Of a DNA stretch of 64,000 nucleotides, positions 24,501-37,300 are shown piece by piece. Positions within the stretch are counted from its first letter, which is position 1. Each line of letters starts with the position of its first letter. The stretch is from Symsagittifera roscoffensis (taxonomy: Eukaryota > Xenacoelomorpha > Acoela > Convolutidae). The stretch covers positions 45,696,381 through 45,760,380 of the forward strand of contig NC_087065.1 in the NCBI RefSeq assembly GCF_963678635.1, given 5' to 3'. The translations under genes were made by a program, and so were the position numbers. Under the pieces are notes generated by a model. That model was not told where the DNA came from, did not search any database, and saw only the letters and a program-made list of their open reading frames with translations.

Positions 24501-25105
24501 CAAATTTTGACTTTAAAAATGGCAAGTTTTGACTCTTTTTGATCAATAAAAAACTACCACAAAAATTCCTGGTCAGTTCACAAGCCAATGTCATCAAAGT
24601 GAGCTTTTCATATTTTCCATGAAGTTTTATCAAAACTTTATTTTTCAAAATAGGAATTTTTGTTTGAACGTCAAAAACTTTTTTTAATTTTAAAAGCCAA
24701 TTTTTGGTTTGAAATCAATTTTTGGATGTTGACTTTAACCTTTGACTTTTCTGAAAGATGATTTGATTATGTTATTTTGTCATTGTATGTTGTAATAGCC
24801 GTTTTTTTCCGTTAAAATTAAATCAATTTTGTAGCAGACAAATTTTGTTTTACAAGTAAACTATCCCATAAAAAGGGATCCCGTAAACTATCCCATAAAA
24901 TTTTGACATAATATATGATGGATTGCGAATTTCGATGATAAATATCGAGTGAATTTAAACATAAAGTTCTGAGGATTACTCAGTACTTTAAATGGATGTC
25001 AAAATGAATGATTCAATGCCTCAAAATAATACGATGATTGTTCAAACCAAACAAGGAGTTTAGTTGAATTCAACCAAGAATCGAGAAACAATATATAAGT
25101 ACAGA
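21569..25105. other. AT-rich non-coding DNA, no recognised gene
   Basis: Nothing I can support beyond a short TG-rich microsatellite (about 24050-24085, GTGTGTGCGC...). The stretch ends where the satellite array begins. Confidence 0.4.
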
Positions 25106-28100
25106 TGTTTTTTTAAAAGTTTTGCATCAAGCCATTCCCGAAAAGATGGCTTCATTAAAGTTGATCCAATGTAAGTTAGATTGACTCAAGGTGATCCTTT
25201 ATGTATCATCTTTAGATTGCCGAAAGACCATTTGATTGCAGTTGATCTAAAGTAAGTTAGAATGACTCAAAATGGTCCTTCTTGAAACATCATTTTATTT
25301 CCGAAGGATGCCTTTATTACGATTGATCTATCACAAGTTAATTGACTCAAGTTGATCATTTGCTTTTCGTCATAAATTTACAAAACATCGTTTGATTGCA
25401 GTGGATCTAATGTAATTTAGGATAAATCAAAGTGGTCCTTCATTGAAGATCATTATATTCCGAAAGATGGCTTGATATGAGTTGATCTAATGCAAGTTAT
25501 ATTGACTCAAGTTGATTCTTTATGTATGGACCTTAAATTTACGAGAGATTTTTTAACTGGAGTTGATCTATTGTAATTTGAACTGACCCAAGGTAGTGCA
25601 CCATGGATAAAAAAATTAAGCACGTAGAAGAGCAATTGAATTTTGCTCAAACTGGTCAATTCACAGAGCTTATCAGAGCTATGTGATTTAAGGGTGTACT
25701 AGCTCAAACTGGTCAAACTGGTCAGTCCACAGAGCTTATTTGATCTCTGTGATTTAGAACAAGCTCGTACAAGCTTGCCTGAGCTCTCTGAGGTAGTTTG
25801 CCGAGCTCTGAGAGGTTGAATCTTAAAAAATTTAGGCTACGCAGGAGCAATTAAACAGCTAGCTCGAGCTCAATTTCCAGCTGCGTCACATCAATGAGGG
25901 GGAAGCAGAGCTCAACCTAGACCATTTCAAGCTTGCTCTGGTCCAAGTCTGCTTGAGAGAGGCTCAATGTGAAGCCTCAGCATCTAATGCAAGTTAAATT
26001 CACTCAAGTTGAATCAGTCAATTCAAAAAAGTCGAGATATGATACACATGATCGGTTTTTTTTTCAAGTGTTGCATGAAGCCATTCCCGAAAAGATGGCT
26101 GGGTTAAAGTTGATCTGAATTAAGTTAGATTGACTCAAGGTGGTCCTTTATGTCTTATCTTTAGATTGACGAAAGATCGATTGATTGCAGTTGATCTAAT
26201 GTAATCTATAATGACTCAGAGTGGACCTTCATAGAACATCATTACAATCCCGAAAGTCGGCTTTAATAGAGTTGATCTAATGCAAGATATTTTGACACAA
26301 GGTGAATAATTCATTTCAATCCAAAATCGAAAAACAATACAGATGTGCAGATGTTTTTTCAAACTTTGCATCAAGCCATTCCTGAAAAGATGGCTTGATG
26401 AAATATGAACTGATGTAAGTTAGATTGACTCAAAATGATTCTTTATTTATCATCTTTAGATTGACGAAAGATCGTTTGATTGCAGTTGATCTAATGTATT
26501 TTGGAATGACTCAGGTGATTTTTCATGGAATATCATTATGTTTCCGAAAAATGGTTTTACTAGAGTTGATCTAATGCAAATTATCTTGACTCAAGGTGAC
26601 TTCTATGTATCAGCTTCAAATTTACGAAAGATAAATTAATTGGAGTTGATCTAACGTAATTTAGAATAACACACGATGGTTTTTCATGGAACATCTATAT
26701 ATTCCCGAAAAACGGCTTTATTAGAGTTTATCTACTGCAAGGTATTTCGACTCAAGGTGATCCTTTTTGTATCAGCTTAAAATTCAGGGAAGATCAGTTG
26801 ATTGGAGTTGATCTAATGTAAGTAAGAATTACTCAAGTGGTCTTTAATGGAAAATCCATATATTCCCGAAAGATGGCTTTATCAGAGTTGATCTAACACA
26901 AATTATTTTTAACTCAAGATGAATCGTCTTTAAACTTATGAAAGATCGTTTGATTGCAGTTAAATGAATGCAATTTAGATTGACTCAAGGTAGTCCCCCA
27001 TTTACCATCTTTAGGTTCCCGAAAGATCGTTTGATTGCAGTTGATCTAATGCAATTTTGAATGACTCAGGGTGGTCTTTATATAGCATCATTATAATCCC
27101 GAAAGATGGTTTTATTAGAATTGATCTATTAAAAGTTACATTGACTCAAGGTGATCCTTTATCTATCGTATTTAAATTTACGTAAGATGGTTTGATTGCT
27201 GTTGATCTAAGGTAATTTAGAATGACTCAATGTGGTTCTTCATGGGATATCATTTTATTCTCGAAAGATTGTTTGATTGCAGTTGATCTAATGTAATTTT
27301 GAATGACTCAAAGTGGTCTTTGCTGTATTATCTGTATTTTCCTGATAGATCGTTTGATTGCAGTTGATCTAATGTAATTTAGAATGAATCACGATGGTTT
27401 TTCATGGAACATCTATATATTCCCGAAAAACGGCTTCATTAGAGTTTATCTACTGCAAGGTATTTTGACTCAAGGTGATCCTTTATGTATCAGCTTAAAA
27501 TTCAGGGAAGATCAGTTGATTGGAGTTGATCTAATGTAGCTAAGAATTACTCAAGCCTCCATAAATTCCCGAAAAATGGCTTTATTAGAGTTGATCTAAT
27601 GCAAATTATTTTTAACTCAAGATGATTTTTTATGTATCGTCTTTAAACTTATGAAAGATCGTTTGATTGCAGTTAAATGAATGCAATTTAGATTGACTCA
27701 AGGTAGTCCCTCATTTACCAGCTTTAGATTCCCGAAAGATCAATTGATTTCAATTCAACTAATGCAATTTTGAATGACTCAGGGTGGTCTTTATATAGCA
27801 TCATTATAATCCCGAAAGATGGTTTTATTAGAATTGATCTATTTCAAGTTACATTGACTCAAGGTGATCCTTTATCTATCGTATTTAAATTTACGTAAGA
27901 TGGTTTGATTGCTGTTGATCCTAGGTAATTTAGAATGACTCAATGTGGTCCTTCGTGGGATATCATTTTATTCTCGAAAGATTGTTTGATTGCAGTTGAT
28001 CTAATGTAATTTAGAATGACTCAAGGTGGTCCTTGATGTACCATCTGTAATTTCCCGATAGATCGTTTGATTGCAGTTGATCTAATGTATTTTAGAATGA

Positions 28101-29400
28101 CTCACGATGGTTTTTCATGGAACATCTATATATTCCCGAAAAACGGCTTCATTAGAGTTTATCTACAGCAAGGTATTTTGACTCAAGGTGATCCTTTATG
28201 TATCAGCTTAAAATTCAGGGAAGATCAGTTGATTGGAAATGATCTAATGTAAGTCAGAATTACTCAAGTGGTCTTTAATGGAACATCCATAAATTCCCGA
28301 AAAATGGCTTTATTAGAGTTGATCTAATGCAAATTATTTTTTAACTCAAGATGATTCTTTATGTATCGTCTTTAAACTTATGAAAGATCGTTTGATTGCA
28401 GTTAAATGAATGCAACTTAGATTGACTCAAGGTAGTCCCTCATTTACCATCTTTAGATTCCCGAAAGATCAATTGATTGCAGTTCATCTAATGCAATTTT
28501 GAATGACTCAGGGTGGTCTTTATATAGCATCATTATAATCCCGAAAGATGGTTTTTTACTAGAGTTGATCTATTTCAAGTTAAATTGACTCAAGGTGATC
28601 CTTTATCTATCGTATTTAAATTTACGTAAGATGGTTTGATTGCTGTTGATCTAAGGTAATTTAAAATGACTCAATGTGTTCCTTCATGTACCATCTAAAA
28701 TTTCCCGATAGATCGTTTGATTGCAGTTGATCTAAAGCAATTTTGAATGACTCAAGGTGGTCTTTATATAGCATCATTATAATCCCGAAAGATGGTTTTA
28801 TTAGAGTTGATCTATTTCAAGTTACATTGACTCAAGGTGATCCTTTATCTATCGTATTTAAATTTACGTAAGATGGTTTGATTGCTGTTGATCTAAGGTA
28901 ATTTAGATTGACTCAATGTGGTCCTTCATGGGATATCATTTTATTCTCGAAAGATTGTTTGATTGCAGTTGATCTAATGTAATTTAGAATGACTCAAGGT
29001 GGTCCTTCATGTACCATCTGTAATTTCCCGATAGATCGTTTGATTGCAGTTGATCTAATGTAATTTAGAATGACTCAAGGTGGTCCTTCATGTAGCATCT
29101 GGAATTTCCCGAAAGGTTGTTCGATTGCAGTTGATCTAATGTAATTTAGAATGACTCAAGGTGGTCCTTCATGAAACATCATTATTTTCCCGAAAGATGG
29201 CTTGATTAGAGTTGATCCAATGTCAGTTGGATTGAATCAAGCTTCTCCTTTAAGGTGATCCTTTATATGATGGTCCTTTATGGATCATATTCAGATATCA
29301 TATGCTTGTCAAATCCTAAGAGTTGATCTAATGTAAGTTGGATTGGTTCAAAATGAACCGGCATGAATCTTCTTAAGATTTTCGAAAGATGGCTGGATTG
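25106..29400 (+). repeat. Satellite array, ~81-bp monomers with ~715-bp higher-order repeats
   Basis: Head-to-tail degenerate monomers of 81-82 bp (for example starts at 29027, 29108 and 29190), each with words like CCCGAAAGATCGTTTGATTG, CAGTTGATCTAATG and AATGACTCAAGGTGG. Distinct monomer variants recur at a longer period: ATTCCCGAAAAACGGCTT starts at 26701, 27419 and 28132 (718 and 713 bp apart). That is a higher-order repeat of about nine monomers. No open reading frame spans more than one monomer in a meaningful way. Confidence 0.9.
25600..25985. repeat. GAGCT-rich interruption in the satellite
   Basis: About 385 bp unlike the satellite, with duplicated GCTCAAACTGGTCA and CACAGAGCTTAT words and many GAGCTC palindromes. 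The source was not recognised. Confidence 0.5.
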
Positions 29401-30216
29401 GAATGAACAAATAAAATACAGGAATTGAGTAGAGATTACAAATCACAGATTTAAAAATCTGTATTAAAAAGGATGATCAAGACTATGATAACAAAAGATT
29501 CAGCATGAAAAACTTATAAAGTATTTAAAAAGCATTCAAAAAGGTTGAATTTTAATTTGAAGCTTTGTCTAGATATCGTTTCATATAACAGATTGAGTGC
29601 AGTCATGAATATGAAACAGAATCTTCCGAAAAGTTTATCATTCATTCTCGAGAAATTCATCAATAAGGCGATAATGCTGACATTCAGGTTGCTGTGCACT
29701 CAATTTCCCCACCGGATTTATTAGAAAAATGTTTGTGGGCGTAGTGTGATGAGAGAAGTAACACAACGCGTAGAACACTAGTTATTTAGGCATAATTGTC
29801 AACAGTTTAAAGGAAAAAAAGCTTCTGTGAGTTTTTCAATGGTGAATGGTTTTCTGCTATAAAGCCTATTTGTACGCTTCATGATCTCGAAGCACGTAAA
29901 CGCTCAAACAGCTTCCTCTGAACATTGAGAAAATTTTTGAAAATTCCAAAATAATGTTCGAATCAAGAAGGAAAGGGCTTCAAGGCGATATTTCATTTGA
30001 CCCGTTCTGATAATTTTTGGGGTGGCTGATTTTGGGCAAAACTAAAAAAAACCTTTATTTAAAGCCAACCAAAAACAAAATACTTCCCAGTTTTCAGTGG
30101 TAGGAACAAAAACCAGGTGAAAATTGAACAAACCTGTGTTGAAACTTGATAGTGAATACATCGGAGAGACCATATACCACTGTTGCTGAAGACACAAAAG
30201 ATCACTAAAACTGACG
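29401..30216. other. Non-coding DNA between satellite and HINE copy
   Basis: No gene or repeat family recognised. Confidence 0.4.
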
Positions 30217-30717
30217 CAAGACTGCTTGTATTATTGCGAAACCCCGAATGTTTGGACAGCCTTCTAATGTCTATGGAGCAGTAACTACAAGAAACAATTA
30301 AATGTATTTAAAAAAATTGAATTTATAATTCAAATCTGAGATTTTTTTCTGAAAATAAACCTTCCCCCTCATAAATCATGTAGGCAAAGAGAGACAATTT
30401 TTACTCCTGGTAACAAATCAATTATGGCACAAGCTTCCTTCAACCAATTTGGAACAATTTCTAAGAAGGATTAGATCTACGAAATATATCGCGCGTTAAT
30501 TGTCCCTAATTAGCCAAAATGGCAATCTTTAAACCCCAATTACTTACGAACAATGATCACAGAGGAAATATCTTTTCAAATTTGAACTCAGGACAACAAT
30601 ACTTTTTGAATGATGTTAAAAAGCGTCAAAACTTTTAGTTTAATTTTCGAAATTTGTGTGAAGAAAAAGACCACCCGAGCCCAAATAATCCGTTACTTTC
30701 GTTACGAAAATCGGAAC
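30217..30717 (-). mobile_element. Helentron/HINE-like element, copy A6
   Basis: Diverged full-length copy in minus orientation: CAAGACTGCTTGTATTATTG at the left, the TATATCGCGCGTTAATTGTC core, GTTACGAAAATCGGAAC at the right. The 3' hairpin is degraded. Confidence 0.6.
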
Positions 30718-30991
30718 AACAACATTTACGGAAAAAAAATCGGGTCAGATTTAATTTATGTGAACCAATGAATGCTTTCCAATAAAATGGCTCATGAAAA
30801 AGTTCTTCTTTTTTTTCTAATAGTATTTTCCAGGGGTTCTCAAGAATTAAGGGCGCGAAAATTAATTTCCATTAATGGCGCACCAATAAGGGATTTCCTA
30901 AATTGATAAATTCCATTAAATAATTTTCAAGTAGGCCATTAATTTACGTTACTAGCTAAGATCTCATTGGACAACTTTTAAACTTGAAAAT

Positions 30992-31510
30992 TCCCGGGTT
31001 GACGCCCATAGAAGAAAAATGCTTATCATACAGTTTCATTCAAGTTACATTTTTGGGATATAAATCCATGTGAAAATGTTAAAATTAACTTACATGGCTA
31101 AAATCACCAAATGCAGTTTATCTGCGTGGCAACTGCCAGTTACCCTCTAGGTTTTCTCGTGGCAAAAATCTTTGGTTAGTATTTCGGATGAAACACAAAA
31201 TCTCAAAACATAAATTTTTTGTATTATCTTTTGTTGAAAATATGCTAATCATACGGTTTCATAGAACGGAAAAAATTCGTATCATGCTGTTTTGATGCAA
31301 TTTTGGGAATAAAAAGACTGATGAAATAGCTCAAAATTTAATTCCAGAGTATGGAAAAAACGCATGTTATAAAATTGCATAATGTGGAAAAATGCTTATT
31401 TTACTATGTTCATACACTTACTTTTACTCTATGAAATTGTATGAAAGAGTATGACAAGCGTTTTTTTCATAAAAGCGAATTGCATGACACGCATTTTTGT
31501 CAACCCGGGA
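30992..31510. mobile_element. Foldback-like element, family C, short copy
   Basis: Perfect 12-bp inverted ends TCCCGGGTTGAC and GTCAACCCGGGA. Inside are repeated ATGCTTATCATAC-type words in both orientations. No coding capacity and no clear target duplication. Confidence 0.65.
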
Positions 31511-32273
31511 TAATTACGCGTTGATTGCGATTTCTGAAAAATGTCAAAACACTACAAGCCTGCATATAAATCATCCAACTCTCTCATACTTATCAGCTTG
31601 TTTTGAAATGAAGGATTGCAAGAACAAGCTAGTTGCTTTCCATTATTTCAAACAACCTGAGGGCAACAATTGGAAATGTGTGTTAAGAAAGGATATACGA
31701 ACTTAATTACGCATGTTATAATGTTTCAACCAAATTATGATAAAAAAAAACGAACAGATACCAACCCACTTTAACCGTCTCATACAATTTGCAGTTTCTG
31801 TGCCTGTTAAAATTTTTAAAAGCTGGCTCAAAGGGGTCTGCTATTCCTTGAAACCAATCTCATTTGATGAGGACAAACTTACCAGAGATTTCACCAGTTT
31901 AAATTTGCACTAAAACGTTCATGAAATACATGATCCTGGTTACCGAGGAAGTTGAGCTGATTATCAGCAAAATTTTCCAAATAAGTTCGCTAATAATTTG
32001 GATTGGTGGTCTGTACTCTCAACGTACTACGTTGCAATTTTCGCTGTGTACTCCAACGAAAAAGTGGATAGGACAAATGTTTGCTATCATTTTCATGCCT
32101 ACTGAAAGAAAAACGGCTTTCTGCGAAAATTTTTATATTTTTTGTGATATATCTTTTCGTAAAATTTTTAAATAAATTTTCTTTGATTCAAAAACCACTA
32201 CTCCGATGCGCTTTACATCGCCTTGCTCTTGCTGTCAACGAATTTGCCAAAAAATAAGAATAAGTTTTTTCAA
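31511..32273. other. Non-coding stretch with short open frames
   Basis: Two short plus-strand open frames (31497-31706 and 31921-32175) have no recognisable domain. I do not call them genes. Confidence 0.3.
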
Positions 32274-32628
32274 AAAATTAATTTAATCATGCACAAACTT
32301 CAGACAAGTTACTCGGAGACAAACTGCGACAACACACTAACTTGTTGCCAGTGTGTCAAAATGTCACGCAATATCTAGTACGTATCAAATGCTCATCCGT
32401 TATAGTGAGTGAAATCCGGTTAATCTTATCTAGGTATTTTCGCAGTTAAGTTGTCAAAAATTAACTTAATCATGCAAAAACTTCAGACAAGTTACTCGGA
32501 GCCAAACTGCGACAACACAGTAACTTGTTGCCGGTGTGTCGAAATGTCATGCAATGTCTAGTACCTATCAAATGTTCATCCGTTATAGTGAAATTCGGTT
32601 AATCGTATCCAATTATTTTCGTAGTTAA
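32274..32628. repeat. 182-bp tandem duplication
   Basis: Two units starting TTAATCATGCACAAACTTCAG at about 32279 and its variant at 32461, with roughly 10% divergence by eye. Both contain CAAGTTACTCGGAG and TGCGACAACACA. Confidence 0.75.
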
Positions 32629-32696
32629 GGTTCTATGGTTGACTTTTTAACCACCCTCAGGCAAAATAAGGAAATTAATCAAGTTTTTAAGAACTG

Positions 32697-33210
32697 AAAT
32701 GGTTAGACAGGGTTACAAAAGCCTCGCAGAAAGACACTTTGGATATGGTAGATGCTAGAATTTTGTTTTATGGTATCAATGAGCATTACCCCGAGCTGGA
32801 TCCCTTCAACAAGTACTTGTCCGACGCTATTAGGAAGTACACACAGTTCGATTGTGGCATTTGCAAAATTTTGAACAAAAACTAAAAAAATTTGACACCT
32901 AAAGAAATTGAAGCTGTTTTTCGCTGAAGTCCGAAATATATGTGAGTGTATCTGATTGCGAATTTGATCTAGCGACCTCGATTTTGGCGAAAGGTCTGAA
33001 AGAAAGCAACTCCAGTTATGCTTGGTGCAAGTTTCTGCTCCCAACTTCAAATAATGAGGAACAATTTTTCAACGCAGTAGGTTTTGGGCTTACTGATTAT
33101 CGACACAAAATTACATCTACCCATTATGATGAGCAATTTTCCTTGGAACTCAACGAATGCATTTTGGGACGAAAAAACTGTGGAGAAGGTCTACAATCTT
33201 CCCAGCCAAT
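32697..33210 (+). pseudogene. Decayed hAT-type transposase, C-terminal part
   Basis: The first segment (about 32697-32885) reads KWLDRVTKASQKDTLDMVDA followed by an ILFYGI.EHYP-like stretch, then stops. After further stops and a frame change, 32970-33210 reads FLLPTSNNEEQFF, then DYRHKIT and a final ELNECILG. The order resembles the C-terminal dimerisation region of hAT transposases (typical LLPTSN.CERFFS...D.R..L.P). At least two in-frame stops and a frameshift make it non-functional. It could be a relic of the autonomous partner of the hAT MITEs, but the ends were not found around it. Confidence 0.65.
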
Positions 33211-33529
33211 GAATAAATTTCCGTTAATTTCTATTGCTTTATAATGGATTTTTGTTTTCCATTAATAGTATAATTCTTTTTTGAGTTTTAAATTGTTAAA
33301 ATGAATTTTCATCTTTTTGTGAGAACCCTTGGTATTTTTTTCATGCTAAACATCAGCACAAAACATTATTTAAAAAACTTTATTTTTGATCCTGCTTACG
33401 TTGAGAGTTGAAAAAGTTGCAAAAATTTGTAAATGATTTTTGTAAAATGATTAGTTTAAAACGGATAAAAAAATTGGAATCGGCTGGAATTGAAGTGAAT
33501 TGATTCAAATTGATTCAAATTGTGTTAAA

Positions 33530-33780
33530 CTGACCTAAATTTCATAAACTAATTCTGTCAAAAGCAATCCATCAAATTGTTTTCATAGCTTTAGTACTAG
33601 GTAACTTAAATTGATTTAATATACATTTTTTAGTCTAAATTTTTTTTCCTAAGCTGACCTAAGGTTCATAGACTAAAGCTGTGAAAAAAATTCCATCAAA
33701 ATGATCTTCTTATCTTTAGTACAAGGTAAGTTTAGTTAATTTGAATCCACGTTTCTTAGTCTAAATCATTTTTCGATCTC
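33530..33780. repeat. 123-bp diverged tandem duplication
   Basis: CTGACCTAAATTTCATAAAC at 33531 and CTGACCTAAGGTTCATAGAC at 33654, each followed by CATCAAA and a TTTAGTAC word. Confidence 0.6.
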
Positions 33781-34117
33781 TGATCCAATCTTGAGCGTTT
33801 TTTAAGGGAATAACACAAAGACATCTTCAAAAACGGTTGCGTTCAATCAAAAAGTTGGATATTGCCTTAGCAGCAACTGATAATGATTTAAGCTAGACCA
33901 ATTTTATCTGCTAAAACTAGAGAAACGTTAGACAAAGAAGTACTTAATTGAAAAGAAATTGTAGTTCAATAGTTGGCTGGTACCCAACAACATTTTTTTA
34001 TATGTGTTGTGTATTTCTAGATAAAACTGAATGGATTACAATTGACTATAATTTTGAGCGATTAAAAGTTATTGATCCGAATTTCAAAGAAAGCGGAATA
34101 ATTATGCTTGGTGCAGT

Positions 34118-35097
34118 TTGTTTTATTCAGTAAATTTTTGGCGGTCGAAATAAAAGTTTTCGACAAAAAAATTTACCCCATTGAACATGTTGACTTCATG
34201 AAACCAAATATTATGAAAAAGTATTTCACCTCTGATCGTTTTTTACAAAGTTCTGGGAGTTTGAAAACTGCCAATTTGGCCATGCTCGGAACTAATTTAA
34301 GCGCGTTTTGAAGGCTTTATTCATAATCTCGAAAACGTAAAGCGAATTTTTGTTCTGACTTTCGTAACGAACGTAACGGAATATTTGTGCTCGGGTGGTT
34401 TTTTTCTTCGGACAATATTAGACTTTTTTAACTAGCACTTTTTTTATATCATTTGAAATTTTTTGTTTTCCTGAGCTTAAACTTGAAAAAAAATTCATCT
34501 TTGATCATTTTTCGTAAATTATGGGGTTTAAAGATTGCCAGTTTGGCCAATTAGGGACAATTATCGCGCGATATATTTCGCGCTATTAACGCGTAAGCGT
34601 AGATTTAATCCGTCATAGAAATCATTCTAAATTGATTGAAGGAAGCTTATGTGCCATAACTGATTTGTCACTAGGAGCAAATTTCATCTTCTTGTATTTT
34701 ATATGGCGTGTGGTGGGATGATTTTCACAAAAATCGCAAAATTTTCTAAAGAAATTTCGTTCTTTTTATGATTAAATTAAATTTTTTTTCATGTTATTAC
34801 TGCTCCATAGTCCCTAAACGGCAGTCGGAATTTTCAGGGCTTCGCCCTGATACGAGCAGTCTTGTTTATGCTTTGCAGATCATCCCGCAAAACAAAATTA
34901 TTCCAAATTGAATTGAGGCTAGCTAATCAGATCAGTCGTATTATTTTCATACGACTAAACATTTCACAGTTTGATTTTGTCCAAAGTTTATAGGTTTTTA
35001 ATATTTTCATTTCTCAAAAACTATTTGATATGGATTAAGGGGTAGTCGGAACATCCAGGGCTTTGCCCTGATATACGGGTAGGGTAGTCTTGTTTTG
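34118..35097 (+). mobile_element. Helentron/HINE-like element, family B, split by copy A7
   Basis: Sequence at 34118-34351 and 34868-35097 matches the uninterrupted family B copy at 47570-48017. Family B ends with AGTCGGAACATCCAGGGC, a hairpin CAGGGCTTTGCCCTG and AGTCTTGTT, the same 3' end as family A. The copy is interrupted by the family A element at 34352-34867, which fixes that element's ends. Confidence 0.65.
34352..34867 (+). mobile_element. Helentron/HINE-like element, copy A7, nested in family B
   Basis: From GTTCTGACTTTCG to CAGGGCTTCGCCCTG and GCAGTCTTGTTT. Comparison with the empty site in the 47.8-kb family B copy shows insertion at a T-rich site without a clear duplication longer than T's, as known for Helentrons. 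Confidence 0.7.
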
Positions 35098-37300
35098 GAG
35101 TATGCAGCTCGACTATTGTGTACACGCAAGTGTCGAACAAGTTAATGTGACATTGGCTGTTCAAATCCAGACAGCTCTTTACTTCTTGCTAAAAAAGGTT
35201 TCATGAAAGTTTCTTACCAAATTCATGTTAAAAAAAACTTCTTGCAAAACAATGCTCTACTTAGATATTTAGCAAACGCTTTCGCCAAAAACTTTGAAAA
35301 AAATTATGCTTTTCTCTTCAGAAATAAAGATTTGTTGGAGCGAGTTATTGAATGAAAGTAAACTCCATCACAATGAAGAAATAAATCAACATGCAAAAAG
35401 GGGCTCTCTCATTCCTCTCATATTTGAGTGTCTTTCTGTTAAAAAAAACAATAATTAACATATTGAAGAGAACGACGATAAACAAAAAAATCTGAATTTT
35501 CACATCCCGGGTTGACCTCCATAAACCGAAAGTTCTTATCGTACAATTCCATACATCAAGTGTATGGAAAAAGGTTTGACATATAAATTTCGTACAATTT
35601 CAAATAATGATTGAAAAAAACTAGAAACTCCATTCTGCGGCTGTTTGATTCTAATAAAACAGCCTTGTAATGAAAAAACCGAGTTTTTTTTGAAAAAAAA
35701 AATGCGTATCATACAACTCCCATAAATGAAAATTGTATGATTAGCAATTTTTTGATTTGAAGTAATTTTGAATTAAACCCATTTTTTTCCCACCGCAAAT
35801 CGAACTTTGTACTCACACCAATATTTTTTAAAAAAATTTTTGGATGCAAAGTTAATTTTTTGTGTGCATAACGTAGTCCTGGATACACTAATTCTGTGTG
35901 TTTCCTTTTTGTTGAATAACTTTTTTGAAAAAGGCTGAAAACTCCGACTTTTTTCGAATGGCTTTTTAATGTTTGCCCTCATCAATAACTGATATTTAAA
36001 AAAAATGAATTTTGACAAAAATTGCAAAATTTTCTAAAAGAAATTTCGTTCTTTTTATGATTAAATTAAATTTTTTTTCATGTTATTAATGCTCCATAGT
36101 CCCTAAACGGCAGTAGTAATTTTCAGGGCTTCGCCCTGATAGAGCAGTCTTGTTTATGCTTTGCAGATCATCCCGCAAAACAAAATTATTCCAAATTGAA
36201 TTGAGGCTAGCTAATCAGATCAGTCGTATTATTTTCATACGACTAAACATTTCACAGTTTGATTTTGTCCAAAGTTTATAGGTTTTCAATATTTTCATTT
36301 CTAAAAAACTATTTGATATGGATTAAGGGGTAGTCGGAACATCCAGGGCTTTGCCTTGATATACGGGTAGGGTAGTCTTGTTTTGGAGTATGCAGCTCGA
36401 CTATTGTGTGCACGCAAGTGTCGAACAAGTTAATGTGACAATGGCTGTTCAAATCCAGACAGCTCTTTACTTCTTGCTAAAAAAGGTTTCATGAAAGTTT
36501 CTTACCAAATTCATGTTAGAAAAAACTTCTTGCAAAAAATGCTCTACTTAGATATTTAGCAAACGCTTTTGGCCAAAAACTTTGAAAAAAATTATGCTTT
36601 TCTCTTCAGAAATAAAGATTTGTTGGAGCGAGTTATTGAATGAAAGTAAACTCCATCACAATGAAGAAATAAATCAACATGCAAAAAGGGGCTCTTTCAT
36701 TCCTCTCATAAGTGAGTGTCTTTCTGTTAAAAAACAATAATTAACATATTGAAGAGAACGACGATAAACAAAAAAATCTGAATTTTCACATCCCGGGTTG
36801 ACCTCCATAAACCGAAAGTGCGTATCGTACAATTCCATACATCAAGTGTATGGAAAAAGTTTTGACATACAAACTTCGTACAATTTCAAAAAATGGTTGA
36901 AAAAAACTAGAAACTCCATTCTGCGGCTGTTTGATTCTAATAAAACAGCCTTGTAATGAAAAAACCGAGTTGTTTTTGAAAAAAAAAAATGCGTATCATA
37001 CAGTTCCCATAAATGAAAATTGTATGATTAGCAATTTTTTGATTTGAAGTAATTTTGAATTAAACCCATTTTTTTCCAACCGCAAATCGAACTTTGTACT
37101 CACACCAATATTTTTTAAAAAAATATTTGGAAGCAAAGTTAATTTTTTGTGTGCATAACGTAGTCCTGGATACACTAATTCTGTGTGTTTCCTTTTTGCT
37201 GAATAACTTTTTTGAAAAAGGCTGAAAACTCCGACTTTTTTCGAATGGCTTTTTAATGTTTGCCCTCATCAATAACTGATAATTAAAAAAAACGAATTTT
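34736..37300. repeat. 1.29-kb tandem duplication
   Basis: Unit 1 (about 34736-36022) and unit 2 (about 36022-37300) are offset by ~1287 bp and are a few percent diverged. Each contains the tail of HINE A7, the right part of family B, the ATGCAAAAAGGGGCTCT segment and the left part of a family C foldback. Only unit 2 continues to the foldback's right end. Confidence 0.85.

Noticed and set aside
25106-29400. CRISPR-like array of regularly spaced repeats
   Set aside because: The whole ~81-bp unit is repetitive with no unique spacers, no cas genes and a eukaryotic context; it is a satellite.
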